Assembly (NCBI GenBank): GCA_021532125.1
Contig: JADYUX010000002.1
Location: 1-64,000 of the forward strand
Direction: 5' to 3'
DNA from: Arcanobacterium haemolyticum
GTDB taxonomy: Bacteria > Actinomycetota > Actinomycetes > Actinomycetales > Actinomycetaceae
Length of the DNA stretch: 64,000 nt
The notes under the pieces were generated by a model. That model had not been told where the DNA came from. It ran no database searches and saw nothing but the letters and a program-made list of their open reading frames with translations. Shown here in pieces: positions 41,739-50,890 of the stretch. Position numbers and translations under genes: made by a program. Numbering within the stretch: position 1 is the first letter of the stretch; each line of letters opens with the position of its first letter.

Positions 41739-42767
41739 TTAGAGCCCGAGAATCCTCTTAATGTCAGGGGCAAAGAAGTTCGGGCCTTTAAGGACCTTCC
41801 CGTCCTCGCGATAAATCGGCTTACCATCCTCACCAAGTTTGGAGAGATTCGACGCCTGAATTTCAGCAAGAACATCACGCATGGGGATTCCCAGCTCAAG
41901 AGCCATACCGTATGCGACGTATACGAGATCACCGAGAGCATCGGCCACCTCGACGGTATCGCGTGTTCCATCGTCGGCCTCGCGCGCACGCGCGAAAGCC
42001 TCCGTCATAATTTCCTGAGCACGCTTGCCATAGACCGCCCCGACGAGCTCGCCGGCCTCCTCCGCGACGAGCGAGAGACGCATATGGACGCGCTCGCGGT
42101 CAGCATCGGGTTCGCCTTCGATGATCGGAAGGCCATACGTCTTATGGAATACGCGGACGAGATCTTCAGGTCGGCGAGAGTCGCCGATCTCGGGATGGCG
42201 CCCATCGGGACCAGGCCAGGCATGTTGTGGTGTACGCGGATCGCCTCGACTGATGGATCCAACGAACGCATCGTAGAACGTGCCCTTGTTCTGTAAAGCT
42301 CCACGCAGGCGCCCCTCAAATGTGAAACCCGCCTGCCATGCGACACGAGCAGAGGCCCAATTCACGTCGTCGTGAATCTCGCAAGCCCAGCGCACCCGAT
42401 CCCACGTGAGCTCGTCGAAAGCAAAATCAAGGACTGCTTGTACGGCTTCGCCCATGTACCCGAAGCCTCGAGCTAGAGGGGAGAGCATGTAGCCAATCGC
42501 GCGATCAGCGGCGCGAAGGGAAATCTGCCCGACAACTTCGTCGTTCTCCTTCGTGCGAAGAACCCAGCTGAAGAGAGAGTCATCTTCCCAACCGGGATCG
42601 ACGAATCCAGCGACATAGCTTTCGGCATCGGCCCGGACGTAAGGGGAGGGGATCGTCGTCCATTTTTGATTTGCCGGATCTTGGCACATCTGGGTGATGG
42701 CATCGACATCAGAAAATGTCGGGACAGAGAGAACCAAACGCTCGGTAGTCAATTCAACTGGCAGCAT
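41739..42767 (-). CDS. GNAT acetyltransferase fused to MazG-like pyrophosphohydrolase
   Basis: The 342-residue protein has two domains. Residues about 1-175 are a RimJ/RimL-like GNAT N-acetyltransferase (LTTERLVLSVPT, ISLRAADRAIGYMLSP, ARGFGYMGEAVQAVLDFAF, the acetyl-CoA loop). Residues about 205-342 are an all-helical MazG-like NTP pyrophosphohydrolase (LSLVAEEAGELVGAVYG with EExxE, EVADALGDLVYVAYG with ExxD), ending in a conserved LKGPNFFAPDI. The link suggests one pathway that both acetylates and cleaves nucleotides, or two loosely joined functions. Substrates are unknown. Confidence 0.85.
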   Translation of the reverse strand: MLPVELTTERLVLSVPTFSDVDAITQMCQDPANQKWTTIPSPYVRADAESYVAGFVDPGWEDDSLFSWVLRTKENDEVVGQISLRAADRAIGYMLSPLARGFGYMGEAVQAVLDFAFDELTWDRVRWACEIHDDVNWASARVAWQAGFTFEGRLRGALQNKGTFYDAFVGSISRGDPRTPQHAWPGPDGRHPEIGDSRRPEDLVRVFHKTYGLPIIEGEPDADRERVHMRLSLVAEEAGELVGAVYGKRAQEIMTEAFARAREADDGTRDTVEVADALGDLVYVAYGMALELGIPMRDVLAEIQASNLSKLGEDGKPIYREDGKVLKGPNFFAPDIKRILGL

Positions 42768-43526
42768 AGGGCAAGTCTAGTGCCAAGTGCGCCCGGCGGG
42801 TTCTCTGCCGGAAAACGCCATGCCCTACCGCCGTGGCAACACGACATGAGGCGCGTCTGCCTGGAGAACGTGGAGGCGCGTTCTGCTCGCCCGTAGAGCC
42901 ACTGGGGAACGAACTGAAAATTGGGAAGATATAATGAGTGCGGTTTTCTCGGGGCTACATACAGCGTAAGTTGCCTGAATGTCGTAATCGGACGGCATCT
43001 GTCTCAAATTGTTTCTGAAGGTATAAAGAGGTTCTAACCTACGAAAATGCTGAATTTTCCCCGCAAATACGGACTTTCGACGTCCATATATCCATTCTGG
43101 GGCATAAGTCCTAAAGTGTGGCGTCGCTAACCGACCGTTTATGTCCTTTTCCCGTATTTACATCCGTTGCCTGCTGACCTTGCGAGCAGGTCATGCTACG
43201 TTGGGAGGGTGATCGAGCGTTCGTGTTTGATCCGCAGCCGCAGTGAGAGCTCCGGTTGGGATCTTCACCGCCTCAGGGGCGGGGCGCTCCACGTAAGAAT
43301 CGATCTTACGGACAAACAGAGTCCGATATCCGGGCACGTTGCAGTGCCTGTGCACTGGTTCCCTCCCTCCAACGCGCAAGAACACTCCTCGTCTTTGCGC
43401 TCCTCATGTCACTCAATTGTCGAAAGCGTCCACGGGCTTGCCGATGTGGCCAGTACCAATGCCGCTGGAACTCCCGCGTTGCGGAAAGAATCCGCAATGC
43501 TTCGCGTAACAAGAAAGGCACAGTAA
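42768..43526 (+). promoter_or_regulatory. long structured region upstream of the carnitine-type locus
   Basis: No gene is evident in 759 bp. It contains TATAAA at 43022-43027 followed at once by AGGTT-CT-AACCT (43029-43040), CGTAAGA-N5-TCTTACG (43292-43310), CAGTGC-CTGT-GCACTG (43342-43357) and a 10-bp stem (43476-43485 with 43491-43500, one G-U pair) ending 26 nt before the MFS start codon. This looks like a promoter with operator sites and a long folded leader. Small ORFs inside are not convincing. Confidence 0.5.
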
Positions 43527-44849
43527 ATGCTGCGAATGCTTCGCGAGGAAAAGCGGGCCGCCGATCTCAGTCGGGGCCACAGGATTTTCCTCCTCATTCT
43601 CGTGTCGATGGGAAGCTCCATCATCTACACGCCGGCATACCTCAAGGGCGTTTTCTACGACCCGCTCATGAAAGCTCTGGATGCGACGAACGCTGACTTG
43701 GGTATGTACCTCTCGGCGTACGCACTCACAGCAACGATCTGCTATCTACCTTCCGGCATCGTCGCAGACAAGATTCGCGTGCGCACGCTCGCATGGGTCG
43801 GCTTCGGCTCCACGGCAATCCTCACATATCTCTACGCAATGCTCCCGTCGAAGGCGATGCTCATGGCGATCTTCATCGGCATGGGTATTACGACGATCCT
43901 CATTTGGTGGGGCATCCGTTTCAAGCTTGTGCGCCTCATTTCGGAAGAGTCTGAGTACTCGCGTAACATCGGCGTTTCTTACGGAATTTACGGAGCCGCC
44001 GGCCTCATCCTCGGCCTCGTCAACCTCTGGATCATCAATGTTCTGCAGGACAACATGAAGGTGGCTGTGACGACCCTGATCGCCTTCATTGGCACGATCA
44101 TCCTTATCCTGGGTATTCTCTCCTTCTTCTTCATCCCGCGTTTCGAGGGTGAAATCAACACAGGTAAGTCGAGCTTCGATTTCAGCCAGATTGGGGCGGT
44201 TGTCCGCAACCCTGTCGTGTGGTTGTCCGCCGGCTGCCTCTTCTTCGTGTACTTCTACTACACAGGCGTGACGTACACGACTCCGTACCTCACGGACGTC
44301 ATGGGCGCATCGCTTGGCATCGTTTCCATCGTGTCGATTCTGCGTACCTACGGCATCACGCTTCTCTCCGGCCCGGCCTTCGGGTTCATGGCAAAGAGCA
44401 CAGGTTCTTCCTCGCGCGTTATCCTCATCGGTTCGCTCGTGGCTGCTGCTGCACTCGCCTCGTTCGCCTTCCTTCCGGCATCCGAGTCGATGGCGATCGT
44501 CGCGGCTGTCATCATCGTCGCTCTTGGATTCATCGCTAACGGTGTGTTCGGTATCGTCTCCTCGCAGCTCACGGAAGGCCGTGTGCCGCTGACGATCTTC
44601 GGTACGGCGACGGGCATCTTGTCGGTGATCGGCTTCCTCCCCGACACCTTCTCCTCCACGTGGTTCGGTGCGATGATCGACAAGTCGGGTAACGATGCTT
44701 ACGCGCAGATCTTCTTGATTCTCGCCGCAACTGCTGTGATTGCAGCTCTCTTCGCTTTCGCCCTGCTGTGGTACGTGCGCAAGAACGAGGACAAGCTCAT
44801 CGCTGCCGAGGAACGCGCTGCAGAGATCGCCACGGCTGACCACGCGTAA
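43527..44849 (+). CDS. major facilitator transporter of the carnitine-type locus
   Basis: The 440-residue membrane protein has 12 predicted helices. The loop between helices 2 and 3 is GIVADKIRVRTL (MFS motif A-like) and the C-terminus is long and charged (AAEERAAEIATADHA). Position at the head of the operon suggests it imports the substrate or exchanges it for product, replacing the BCCT carrier CaiT of enterobacteria. The substrate is inferred. AAAGG stands 9 nt before ATG 43527; ATG 43536 is an alternative. Confidence 0.82.
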   Translation: MLRMLREEKRAADLSRGHRIFLLILVSMGSSIIYTPAYLKGVFYDPLMKALDATNADLGMYLSAYALTATICYLPSGIVADKIRVRTLAWVGFGSTAILTYLYAMLPSKAMLMAIFIGMGITTILIWWGIRFKLVRLISEESEYSRNIGVSYGIYGAAGLILGLVNLWIINVLQDNMKVAVTTLIAFIGTIILILGILSFFFIPRFEGEINTGKSSFDFSQIGAVVRNPVVWLSAGCLFFVYFYYTGVTYTTPYLTDVMGASLGIVSIVSILRTYGITLLSGPAFGFMAKSTGSSSRVILIGSLVAAAALASFAFLPASESMAIVAAVIIVALGFIANGVFGIVSSQLTEGRVPLTIFGTATGILSVIGFLPDTFSSTWFGAMIDKSGNDAYAQIFLILAATAVIAALFAFALLWYVRKNEDKLIAAEERAAEIATADHA

Positions 44850-44898
44850 CCGCTACGAGTAATCATCGAACGAATCTAAGGTGAAGGGAGTTGGACGC

Positions 44899-45858
44899 AT
44901 GCCGAATAAGGTGAATGTTCCGTCGCTGTGGACAGCGCCGATGGATGCTGTGATCCGCAAACAGAACGAGCTGGCTGAAGACGTATACGAGACAGGCCAG
45001 ACTCTCGAGCAGATGCGCGAGGGGTACAACACCGAACGCGCTTTCTGGAACGATTGTGATCCTCAGTCGGCTGTCTCGCGTGAGGCTGATGTTCCAACTC
45101 CCTTCGGCTCAGTCAAGGTGCGTATGCACCGCCCGAACAACGACGCCGTTCTCCCTGTGATTATCTACATTCATGGCGGCGGTTTCGTGCTGGGTAACCT
45201 CGATACTCACGACCGTATTACCCGCAAGATTGCTGCCGAGACGGGCGCGGCTGTCATTGCGATCGATTACACGCTTTCCCCGGAGGCGAAGTTCCCGCAG
45301 GCCGTGTCGGAATGTGCGAGTGCAGTTGCCTACCTGAGTGAGCACGCGCAAGAGTGGGGGATTATCCCTGGTCGCGTGTCGTTCGCAGGTGATTCGGGTG
45401 GTGCCAACCTCTCGTTTGCTACGTACTTGTGGCTTCGCGACGAACTCCATTCGGATATCGTCGTCGAATCGATGCTTCTCTTCTATGGGGCATTCGGTTT
45501 GCGTGACTCCCAGTCGATGCGGTTGTTCGGTGGAGCCTGGGATGGCCTCACGGAAGCTGATTACGCCTACTATCTTGCGCAGTATCTTGCGGATGAGTCA
45601 CAGATGCGTAGCCCGTACTTTGATGTCCTCTCGGCGGACCTCACAGGGGTGCCGCCAACCTACATCGTCGCGGCCGGTTTGGACCCCTTGCGGGATGATT
45701 CTCGTACTCTTCACGGCATGCTTGAGTCTCGTTCGCTTGCTGTGTACGACGAAGTTCCCGGAGTTATCCACGGTTTCCTCCACCACGGCCGGATGCTTGA
45801 GGCGACGAACGAGGTTATGGAACGGGCAGGGAGGTTCTATCGCGCGGTTGTTAGCTGA
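44899..45858 (+). CDS. alpha/beta hydrolase, hormone-sensitive-lipase/acetyl-esterase type
   Basis: The 319-residue hydrolase has the oxyanion motif IYIHGGGFVLGN, the nucleophile elbow GDSGGANLS (residues near 160), acidic residue in LDPLRDDS and His in VIHGFLHHG. It lacks a signal peptide. Within this operon it might hydrolyse O-acylcarnitine esters to feed free carnitine, by analogy only. ATG 44899 has GGGAG 8 nt upstream; GTG 44881 in frame is less likely. An untranslated gap of 118 bp precedes caiA. Confidence 0.78.
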   Translation: MPNKVNVPSLWTAPMDAVIRKQNELAEDVYETGQTLEQMREGYNTERAFWNDCDPQSAVSREADVPTPFGSVKVRMHRPNNDAVLPVIIYIHGGGFVLGNLDTHDRITRKIAAETGAAVIAIDYTLSPEAKFPQAVSECASAVAYLSEHAQEWGIIPGRVSFAGDSGGANLSFATYLWLRDELHSDIVVESMLLFYGAFGLRDSQSMRLFGGAWDGLTEADYAYYLAQYLADESQMRSPYFDVLSADLTGVPPTYIVAAGLDPLRDDSRTLHGMLESRSLAVYDEVPGVIHGFLHHGRMLEATNEVMERAGRFYRAVVS

Positions 45859-45976
45859 GGAACTCACGACGAACGACGAGCAGGCGTGAACGTTGGTGGT
45901 AAACACGGCGTGCCACGCTGCGACTAATAGGAGCTCATCGCCATAAGCGAGAGCCGAAACAGGTAAAGGAAACACA

Positions 45977-47110
45977 ATGGAATTTGCACTGTCTGAAGAA
46001 CAGCAGTTGATGGCAGATGCTTTCACCGAGCTGATGGAGTCTCGGAATTGGGAGAGCTACTTCAACGAGTGTGACAACAATTCGGAGTACCCGCAGGAAT
46101 GGGTTGAGGCCATTTGTGAACTTGGTTTCGATCGTATTCTTCTGCCGGAGGAGTACGACGGCCTCGGAATGGGCTGGGTTGAGCTCACCGCCGCTTACGA
46201 AGCTCTTGGCCGCGCGGGTGGCCCGACCTATGTCCTGTACCAGCTCCCAGGCTACGAGAGCGTTATCCGCGAGGCTACCGACGAACAGCGCGACAAGATT
46301 CTTGCCAACGTTGGTACGGGAAACCAGATTCTTAACTACGCCATGACGGAGCCGAGTGCAGGTTCGTCGTGGGACGACATGCGTACCACCTACACGCGCC
46401 GCGACGGCAAGGTATACCTCAATGGCCACAAGACGTTCCAGACGTCGTCCATGAAGGTTCCTTACATGGTCGTCATGGCACGCAATAGCGAAGATATGTC
46501 GGTCTACACGGAGTGGTTCGTCGATATGTCGAAGCAGGGGATCACGAAGGAGCCGCTCCACAAGCTTGGCCTTCGCATGGATTCCTGCGCGGAGCTGTAC
46601 TTCGACAATGTTGAGCTCGACGAATCTGATCTTTATGGCACTGAGGGCAACGCCTTCATGCGTGGGGTTAAGGACTTCGATCAGGAGCGTTTCCTTGTCG
46701 CCCTCACGAACTATGGCACCGCCTACTGCGCATTCGAGGATGCCGCACGCTACGCCAATATGCGCGTTCAGGGTGGCAAGCCGATTGCTCGTCACCAACT
46801 GACGCAGCTCAAGTTCGCCGACATGAAGATCGCGCTCACGAACATGCGCAACATGCTGTACGAAATCGCATGGAAGTACGACAACGGCAAGCTCGGACGT
46901 GGCGATTGCTCGATGGCGAAGTACTACTGCTCGCAGGCTTCGGCCATGGTTGTCGATAACGCACTGCAGATCCTCGCAGGCGTTGGCATCACGGGTGAGC
47001 ACCGCGTCCAGCGTTTCTACCGCGATCTTCGCGTTGATCGCGTCTCCGGTGGAACCGACGAAATGATGATCCTGACGGCTGGGCGCCACGCGCTCAGGGA
47101 GTACCAGTGA
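45977..47110 (+). CDS. caiA: CaiA-like crotonobetainyl-CoA reductase (acyl-CoA dehydrogenase fold)
   Basis: The 377-residue flavoprotein closely follows E. coli CaiA along its length: [70 protein letters not shown] and [17 protein letters not shown]. In E. coli this enzyme reduces crotonobetainyl-CoA to gamma-butyrobetainyl-CoA using electrons from FixABCX, which is also encoded here. The end overlaps the next gene region. Of all genes in the locus this is the strongest sign of carnitine-type metabolism. Confidence 0.88.
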   Translation: MEFALSEEQQLMADAFTELMESRNWESYFNECDNNSEYPQEWVEAICELGFDRILLPEEYDGLGMGWVELTAAYEALGRAGGPTYVLYQLPGYESVIREATDEQRDKILANVGTGNQILNYAMTEPSAGSSWDDMRTTYTRRDGKVYLNGHKTFQTSSMKVPYMVVMARNSEDMSVYTEWFVDMSKQGITKEPLHKLGLRMDSCAELYFDNVELDESDLYGTEGNAFMRGVKDFDQERFLVALTNYGTAYCAFEDAARYANMRVQGGKPIARHQLTQLKFADMKIALTNMRNMLYEIAWKYDNGKLGRGDCSMAKYYCSQASAMVVDNALQILAGVGITGEHRVQRFYRDLRVDRVSGGTDEMMILTAGRHALREYQ

Positions 47111-47118
47111 GGCACATG

Positions 47119-48339
47119 ATGGCAATTAGCAAAGATAAGCCTTCGTTTGGCGTCCTTGACGATGTCAAGGTGGTCTACTCGGCGGTCGAGATCGCGGCGC
47201 CTACGGCTGCGGCGATCATGGGCGAATGGGGAGCTGACGTCACGTGGATTGAGAACACGTGGACGGGTGATTCCATGCGCGACACCGCGTGGGTGAAGGA
47301 AATGGAACGACGCAATATGCGCTCCATTTCGATGAATCCGTTCTCCGATGAGGGCAAGGAAGTTCTCTTCAAGCTCGTCGAGGATGCGGACATCTTCATC
47401 GAATCCTCGAAGGGCCCGACGTACGCACGCAAGGGCATCACTGATGAGATGCTGTGGGAGCGCAACCCGGATCTCGTGATTGTTCACGTCTCGGGCTTCG
47501 GCCAGTGGGGACAGACGGAGCGTATTAACGCTGCCGCCTACGATCTCACTGTTGCTGCGTACTCCGGCATTGTGTACCAGAACGGTACGCCGGAACAGCC
47601 GATGAACATCCAGCCTTACGGTGGCGATTACTTCAACTCCCTCATGATCATTTCCTCCTCGCTGGCCGCACTTCACAAGGCGAAGGCGACAGGCAAGGGC
47701 GAGAGCATCGACCTCGCGATGCACGAGACGATGCTGCGTGTGGGCACGTACTACATGATGGATTACCTCAACGCTGGAAAGCTTTACCCGCGTCCTGGTG
47801 CACGCCACATGAACTTGTGCGGTATCGGCGAGTACACGTGTAAGGACGGCTACATCGGCCTGTGCGTGTATGGTGTTCCGCAGAACAAGTACCTGCTGGA
47901 AACAATTGGTCTGGGTGACTTGTGGGGCACGGAGGAGTATCCGGAAGATACGTCGGCTCTCTGGCTTGATGGCCCGAAGGCTGAACTTATTGAGCAGAAG
48001 CTTGACGAGTACTTGGCTACTCAGTCGAAGTACGACGTGGAGCGCGATTTCACGGAGCACAAGATCGCGGCTCAGGTTGTCAACGATTTCGATGACATCT
48101 TGGGCGACGAACACATCAAGGCTCGCGAAACCTTCATCGAGTGGGATAACGCGGAGGGCCAGCGCGTGCGCGGCCTCAACACGTTCCCGAAGTTCGCGAA
48201 TAATCCTGGCGGATTCTGGCGTCCAATGCCGCCGCTGGGCTACGACACCGTTGATGTGCTCAAGCGCGCCGGATTCTCCGATGAGGACGTTGCCCGCTTC
48301 CTTGCTTCCGGCAAGGTCAAGGCGAGCGACGAGGACTGA
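47119..48339 (+). CDS. caiB: CaiB-like CoA-transferase (class III)
   Basis: The 406-residue family III CoA-transferase matches E. coli CaiB (405): IFIESSKGPTYARKGITDE, VHVSGFGQWG, ALHKAKATGKGESIDLAMHE, YYMMDYLNAG and FPKFANNPGGFWRPMPPLG. The catalytic Asp of the class is present in YGGDYFNS. It moves CoA between gamma-butyrobetainyl-CoA and L-carnitine or crotonobetaine. ATG 47119 has GAGG 6 nt upstream; GTG 47107 overlaps the caiA stop and gives four more residues. Confidence 0.88.
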   Translation: MAISKDKPSFGVLDDVKVVYSAVEIAAPTAAAIMGEWGADVTWIENTWTGDSMRDTAWVKEMERRNMRSISMNPFSDEGKEVLFKLVEDADIFIESSKGPTYARKGITDEMLWERNPDLVIVHVSGFGQWGQTERINAAAYDLTVAAYSGIVYQNGTPEQPMNIQPYGGDYFNSLMIISSSLAALHKAKATGKGESIDLAMHETMLRVGTYYMMDYLNAGKLYPRPGARHMNLCGIGEYTCKDGYIGLCVYGVPQNKYLLETIGLGDLWGTEEYPEDTSALWLDGPKAELIEQKLDEYLATQSKYDVERDFTEHKIAAQVVNDFDDILGDEHIKARETFIEWDNAEGQRVRGLNTFPKFANNPGGFWRPMPPLGYDTVDVLKRAGFSDEDVARFLASGKVKASDED

Positions 48340-48372
48340 ACGAGGAGCTGATTTCCCCGGAGGGGAGGGACG

Positions 48373-49926
48373 ATGATTGACGCAGTAGGAGAGATGACAA
48401 TTCCGGAGCTGGTAGCTCGGCAGGCGCGTGAGCGTGCGGATGCTCAGGCCCTCGTCGTGGTGAATCCTGACACGGAGGATGTCGAAACTCTCACGTATCG
48501 TGAACTTGATGTGACGACGAATCGCGTGGCTAACCTTTTCCGGAGCCGCGGGATAACGCGCGGGGATCGGATTGCGGTACTTGCCTACAACAGCCGTGAA
48601 TTTGTGGAGTGCCTCATTGGTGCAGCAAAAATCGGTGCGATCATCGTCCCTCTCAACGCGGCGTTTACCGCGTCCGAATGTGCGTACATCATCAACCGCT
48701 GCGAGGTGAAGCTTCTCGTTGCGGAAGATGGTTTGCTCGCGCAGGAGGGCATGGCGGATCTCGCCGTTCCGACTCTTGCTATCGGGGCAGGTCGCGAGAC
48801 GTACGAGAATCTCAAGAACGCACAGGATGCGTACCTTGAACCGGAAAATGTTGGCCCGGATGATCTTGTTGAGATCATGTTTACCTCGGGGACGACATCA
48901 CGGCCGAAGGGCGTCATGCTCACGCAGGCAAACTTCATCTTTTCTGGCGTGTACGTCAATTGGGAATTGTCGATGACGAGCGAGGATCGTTACCTCTCAG
49001 CGATGTCGGCAAGCCACGTGAACCTGCAGCTTTCGGCGCTTATGCCTGCTTTGACATCGGGGAGTACGCTTATTCTTCTTCGTCGTTATTCGGCGACGAA
49101 GTTCTGGGCGCATGTCCGGCGCTTTGGTGCGACGCTCATTCAGGCGATGGCAATGGTTGTTCGTACACTCATGCTCCAGCCGCATGCTCCGGGTGAACGC
49201 GATCACCGCGTTCGCGAGGTGCATTATTTCCTCCCCATTACTGAGGAAGAAAAGGCGGCTTTCGAAGACCGTTTCGGGGTGAGCCTGCTCAACAACTACG
49301 GTTCGACGGAGTCGCTTGTCGGCGTTATTACCGATCTTCCTGGCGAGGAACGGCACTGGCCATCAATCGGCAAGCCTGGTCGTGGGTACGAGATCCGGAT
49401 TGTCGGGTCAGACGGCGTGGACTGCGTCGATGGCGTGTGTGGTGAGATCTGGGTTCACGGTGTACCTGGGCGCACTCTCATGGCAGGCTACTGGCGCGAA
49501 CCTGAGCTTACGGCCTCAACGATCACAGATGGGTGGTACCACACGGGCGATTGGGGATATGCGAAAGACGGATGGATCTACTTCGTCGATCGTCACTCGG
49601 ATCTCATCAAAAGGGCCGGGGAGAATGTCTCGGCCTCCGAAGTTGAGGACATCCTTGCCCATTGCCCCGGCGTTGCTGAGGTTGCCGTTGTGGGTATTCC
49701 CGACGAGATTCGTGACGAGGCAATTAAAGCTGTCGTCGTCCCCGAGCCACATTCTCATGTGAATGTCGACGATATTCGCGCATACGCTTCCCGTCATCTG
49801 TCGTATTTCAAGGTTCCCGAGATCATTGAGATGCGCGACGAACTACCTCGGGGTGAATACGGAAAAGTGGTCAAGAGTGCGCTCAAAGCACCGATGACCT
49901 GCAAAGAAAAAGGAGTTTTTCAATGA
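48373..49926 (+). CDS. caiC: CaiC-like betaine/carnitine-CoA ligase
   Basis: The 517-residue acyl-adenylate-forming enzyme matches CaiC in length and motifs: LFTSGTTSRPKG-like MFTSGTTSRPKGVMLT (AMP binding), NNYGSTES, YHTGDWGYAKDGWIYFVDR and the C-terminal catalytic Lys in PRGEYGKVVK. CaiC activates carnitine, crotonobetaine or gamma-butyrobetaine with CoA and ATP to prime the CoA-transferase cycle. A long GGAGGGGAGGG lies before ATG 48373. It overlaps the hydratase gene by 4 bp. Confidence 0.87.
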   Translation: MIDAVGEMTIPELVARQARERADAQALVVVNPDTEDVETLTYRELDVTTNRVANLFRSRGITRGDRIAVLAYNSREFVECLIGAAKIGAIIVPLNAAFTASECAYIINRCEVKLLVAEDGLLAQEGMADLAVPTLAIGAGRETYENLKNAQDAYLEPENVGPDDLVEIMFTSGTTSRPKGVMLTQANFIFSGVYVNWELSMTSEDRYLSAMSASHVNLQLSALMPALTSGSTLILLRRYSATKFWAHVRRFGATLIQAMAMVVRTLMLQPHAPGERDHRVREVHYFLPITEEEKAAFEDRFGVSLLNNYGSTESLVGVITDLPGEERHWPSIGKPGRGYEIRIVGSDGVDCVDGVCGEIWVHGVPGRTLMAGYWREPELTASTITDGWYHTGDWGYAKDGWIYFVDRHSDLIKRAGENVSASEVEDILAHCPGVAEVAVVGIPDEIRDEAIKAVVVPEPHSHVNVDDIRAYASRHLSYFKVPEIIEMRDELPRGEYGKVVKSALKAPMTCKEKGVFQ

Positions 49927-50798
49927 CGATCAAAACTGAGATGGTCGGCCAGACTTTCGGGCCGTTCACACGTGACTACACCTTCCGCGACCTTGAGCTT
50001 TTTGCCCTTGGCTGTGGCGCAGGTATCGACGGTAAGGACGGTCTGGAATACCTCAACGAGCACGACGAGCGCGACCCGCATCTCAAGGTTCTTCCGATGT
50101 TCGGTGCCATGCTTATCGTCGATTCGGAAGTGACCCGCACGATCGACTACGGCTACAACTACGCCGGCTCGCTCCATTGGGGCTTCGACATCAAGTTCCA
50201 CCAGCCGATCACGAAGATGGCTGACCACCTCGAAACGAAGGTGAAGCTCGAAGGTCTCTACGATCGTGGTGAGGGACGCGGCCTGCTGGCTCAGCACATC
50301 GGGGATACGTACGATTCTGAGGGCAACCTGCTCTTCACGAACGAGTCGTGGGATTGCCTCATTTACGACGGAGGCTGGGGTGGCCCGAAGCCTCCGAAGG
50401 ATATCGTCGAGATGCCGGAGCGTGAGCCGGATGTCGAGACCGTTGAGCGCATCCCAGAAAACCAGGCGCTCATCTACCGTCTCTCGGGCGATTACCACCC
50501 GCAACACATCGACTGGGAGTACGCGGCAGAGAACGGCGAGCCACGCCCGATCCTCCACGCAATTTCCTACGCAGGTGTTGTGATGCGCCACGCGATCAAC
50601 GCTTTCGTTCCGGGTGAGCCGGAGCGCATCACGCGTTTCAAGACTCGTATCACCTCGCCGGTTCACCCTGGCACCACGCTCAAGACGCAGCTGTGGAAGG
50701 TGGGCGAGGGTGAGCTTCGCTTCCGTCTCGTCGATGCTGACTACGAGGAGACGGGCGCAAAGCCGCACCTGAACTGGGGAATCATCGAATACAAGTGA
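49923..50798 (+). CDS. MaoC/hydratase-2 type double hot-dog enoyl-CoA hydratase
   Basis: The 291-residue protein has two hot-dog folds. The hydratase-2 motif is intact in the second: YRLSGDYHPQHIDWEYAAENG with Asp and His of the catalytic pair, then PRPILHAISYAG. Family members hydrate trans-2-enoyl-CoA to (R)-3-hydroxyacyl-CoA. It occupies the place of CaiD, a crotonase-fold enzyme, so it is the likely carnityl-CoA dehydratase here; this is inference and raises a stereochemical question. The overlap with caiC shows it belongs to the operon. Confidence 0.85.
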   Translation: MTIKTEMVGQTFGPFTRDYTFRDLELFALGCGAGIDGKDGLEYLNEHDERDPHLKVLPMFGAMLIVDSEVTRTIDYGYNYAGSLHWGFDIKFHQPITKMADHLETKVKLEGLYDRGEGRGLLAQHIGDTYDSEGNLLFTNESWDCLIYDGGWGGPKPPKDIVEMPEREPDVETVERIPENQALIYRLSGDYHPQHIDWEYAAENGEPRPILHAISYAGVVMRHAINAFVPGEPERITRFKTRITSPVHPGTTLKTQLWKVGEGELRFRLVDADYEETGAKPHLNWGIIEYK

Positions 50799-50804
50799 GT
50801 GCTT

Positions 50805-50834
50805 GAGCTGGTGCGGGCACGCCCGCACCAGCTC
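50805..50834 (+). promoter_or_regulatory. 14-bp perfect stem-loop inside the operon
   Basis: GAGCTGGTGCGGGC (50805-50818) pairs fully with 50821-50834, 7 bp after the hydratase stop. No T tract follows. It may attenuate read-through or stabilise the upstream mRNA end before the transporter gene. Confidence 0.7.
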
Positions 50835-50890
50835 CCTCTCGCCAGTACCAAGCTGAACCGAGCACCGATGGAGAAGAAAGAGCAAAGAAA

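Noticed and set aside
43167-43526. 119-codon ORF just before the first carrier gene
   Set aside because: Composition and content are not protein-like, and it spans several inverted repeats; treated as leader.
45935-48114. 396- and 365-codon minus-strand ORFs opposite caiA and caiB
   Set aside because: Both lie within strongly supported genes and arise from GC-rich third positions; their translations resemble nothing.
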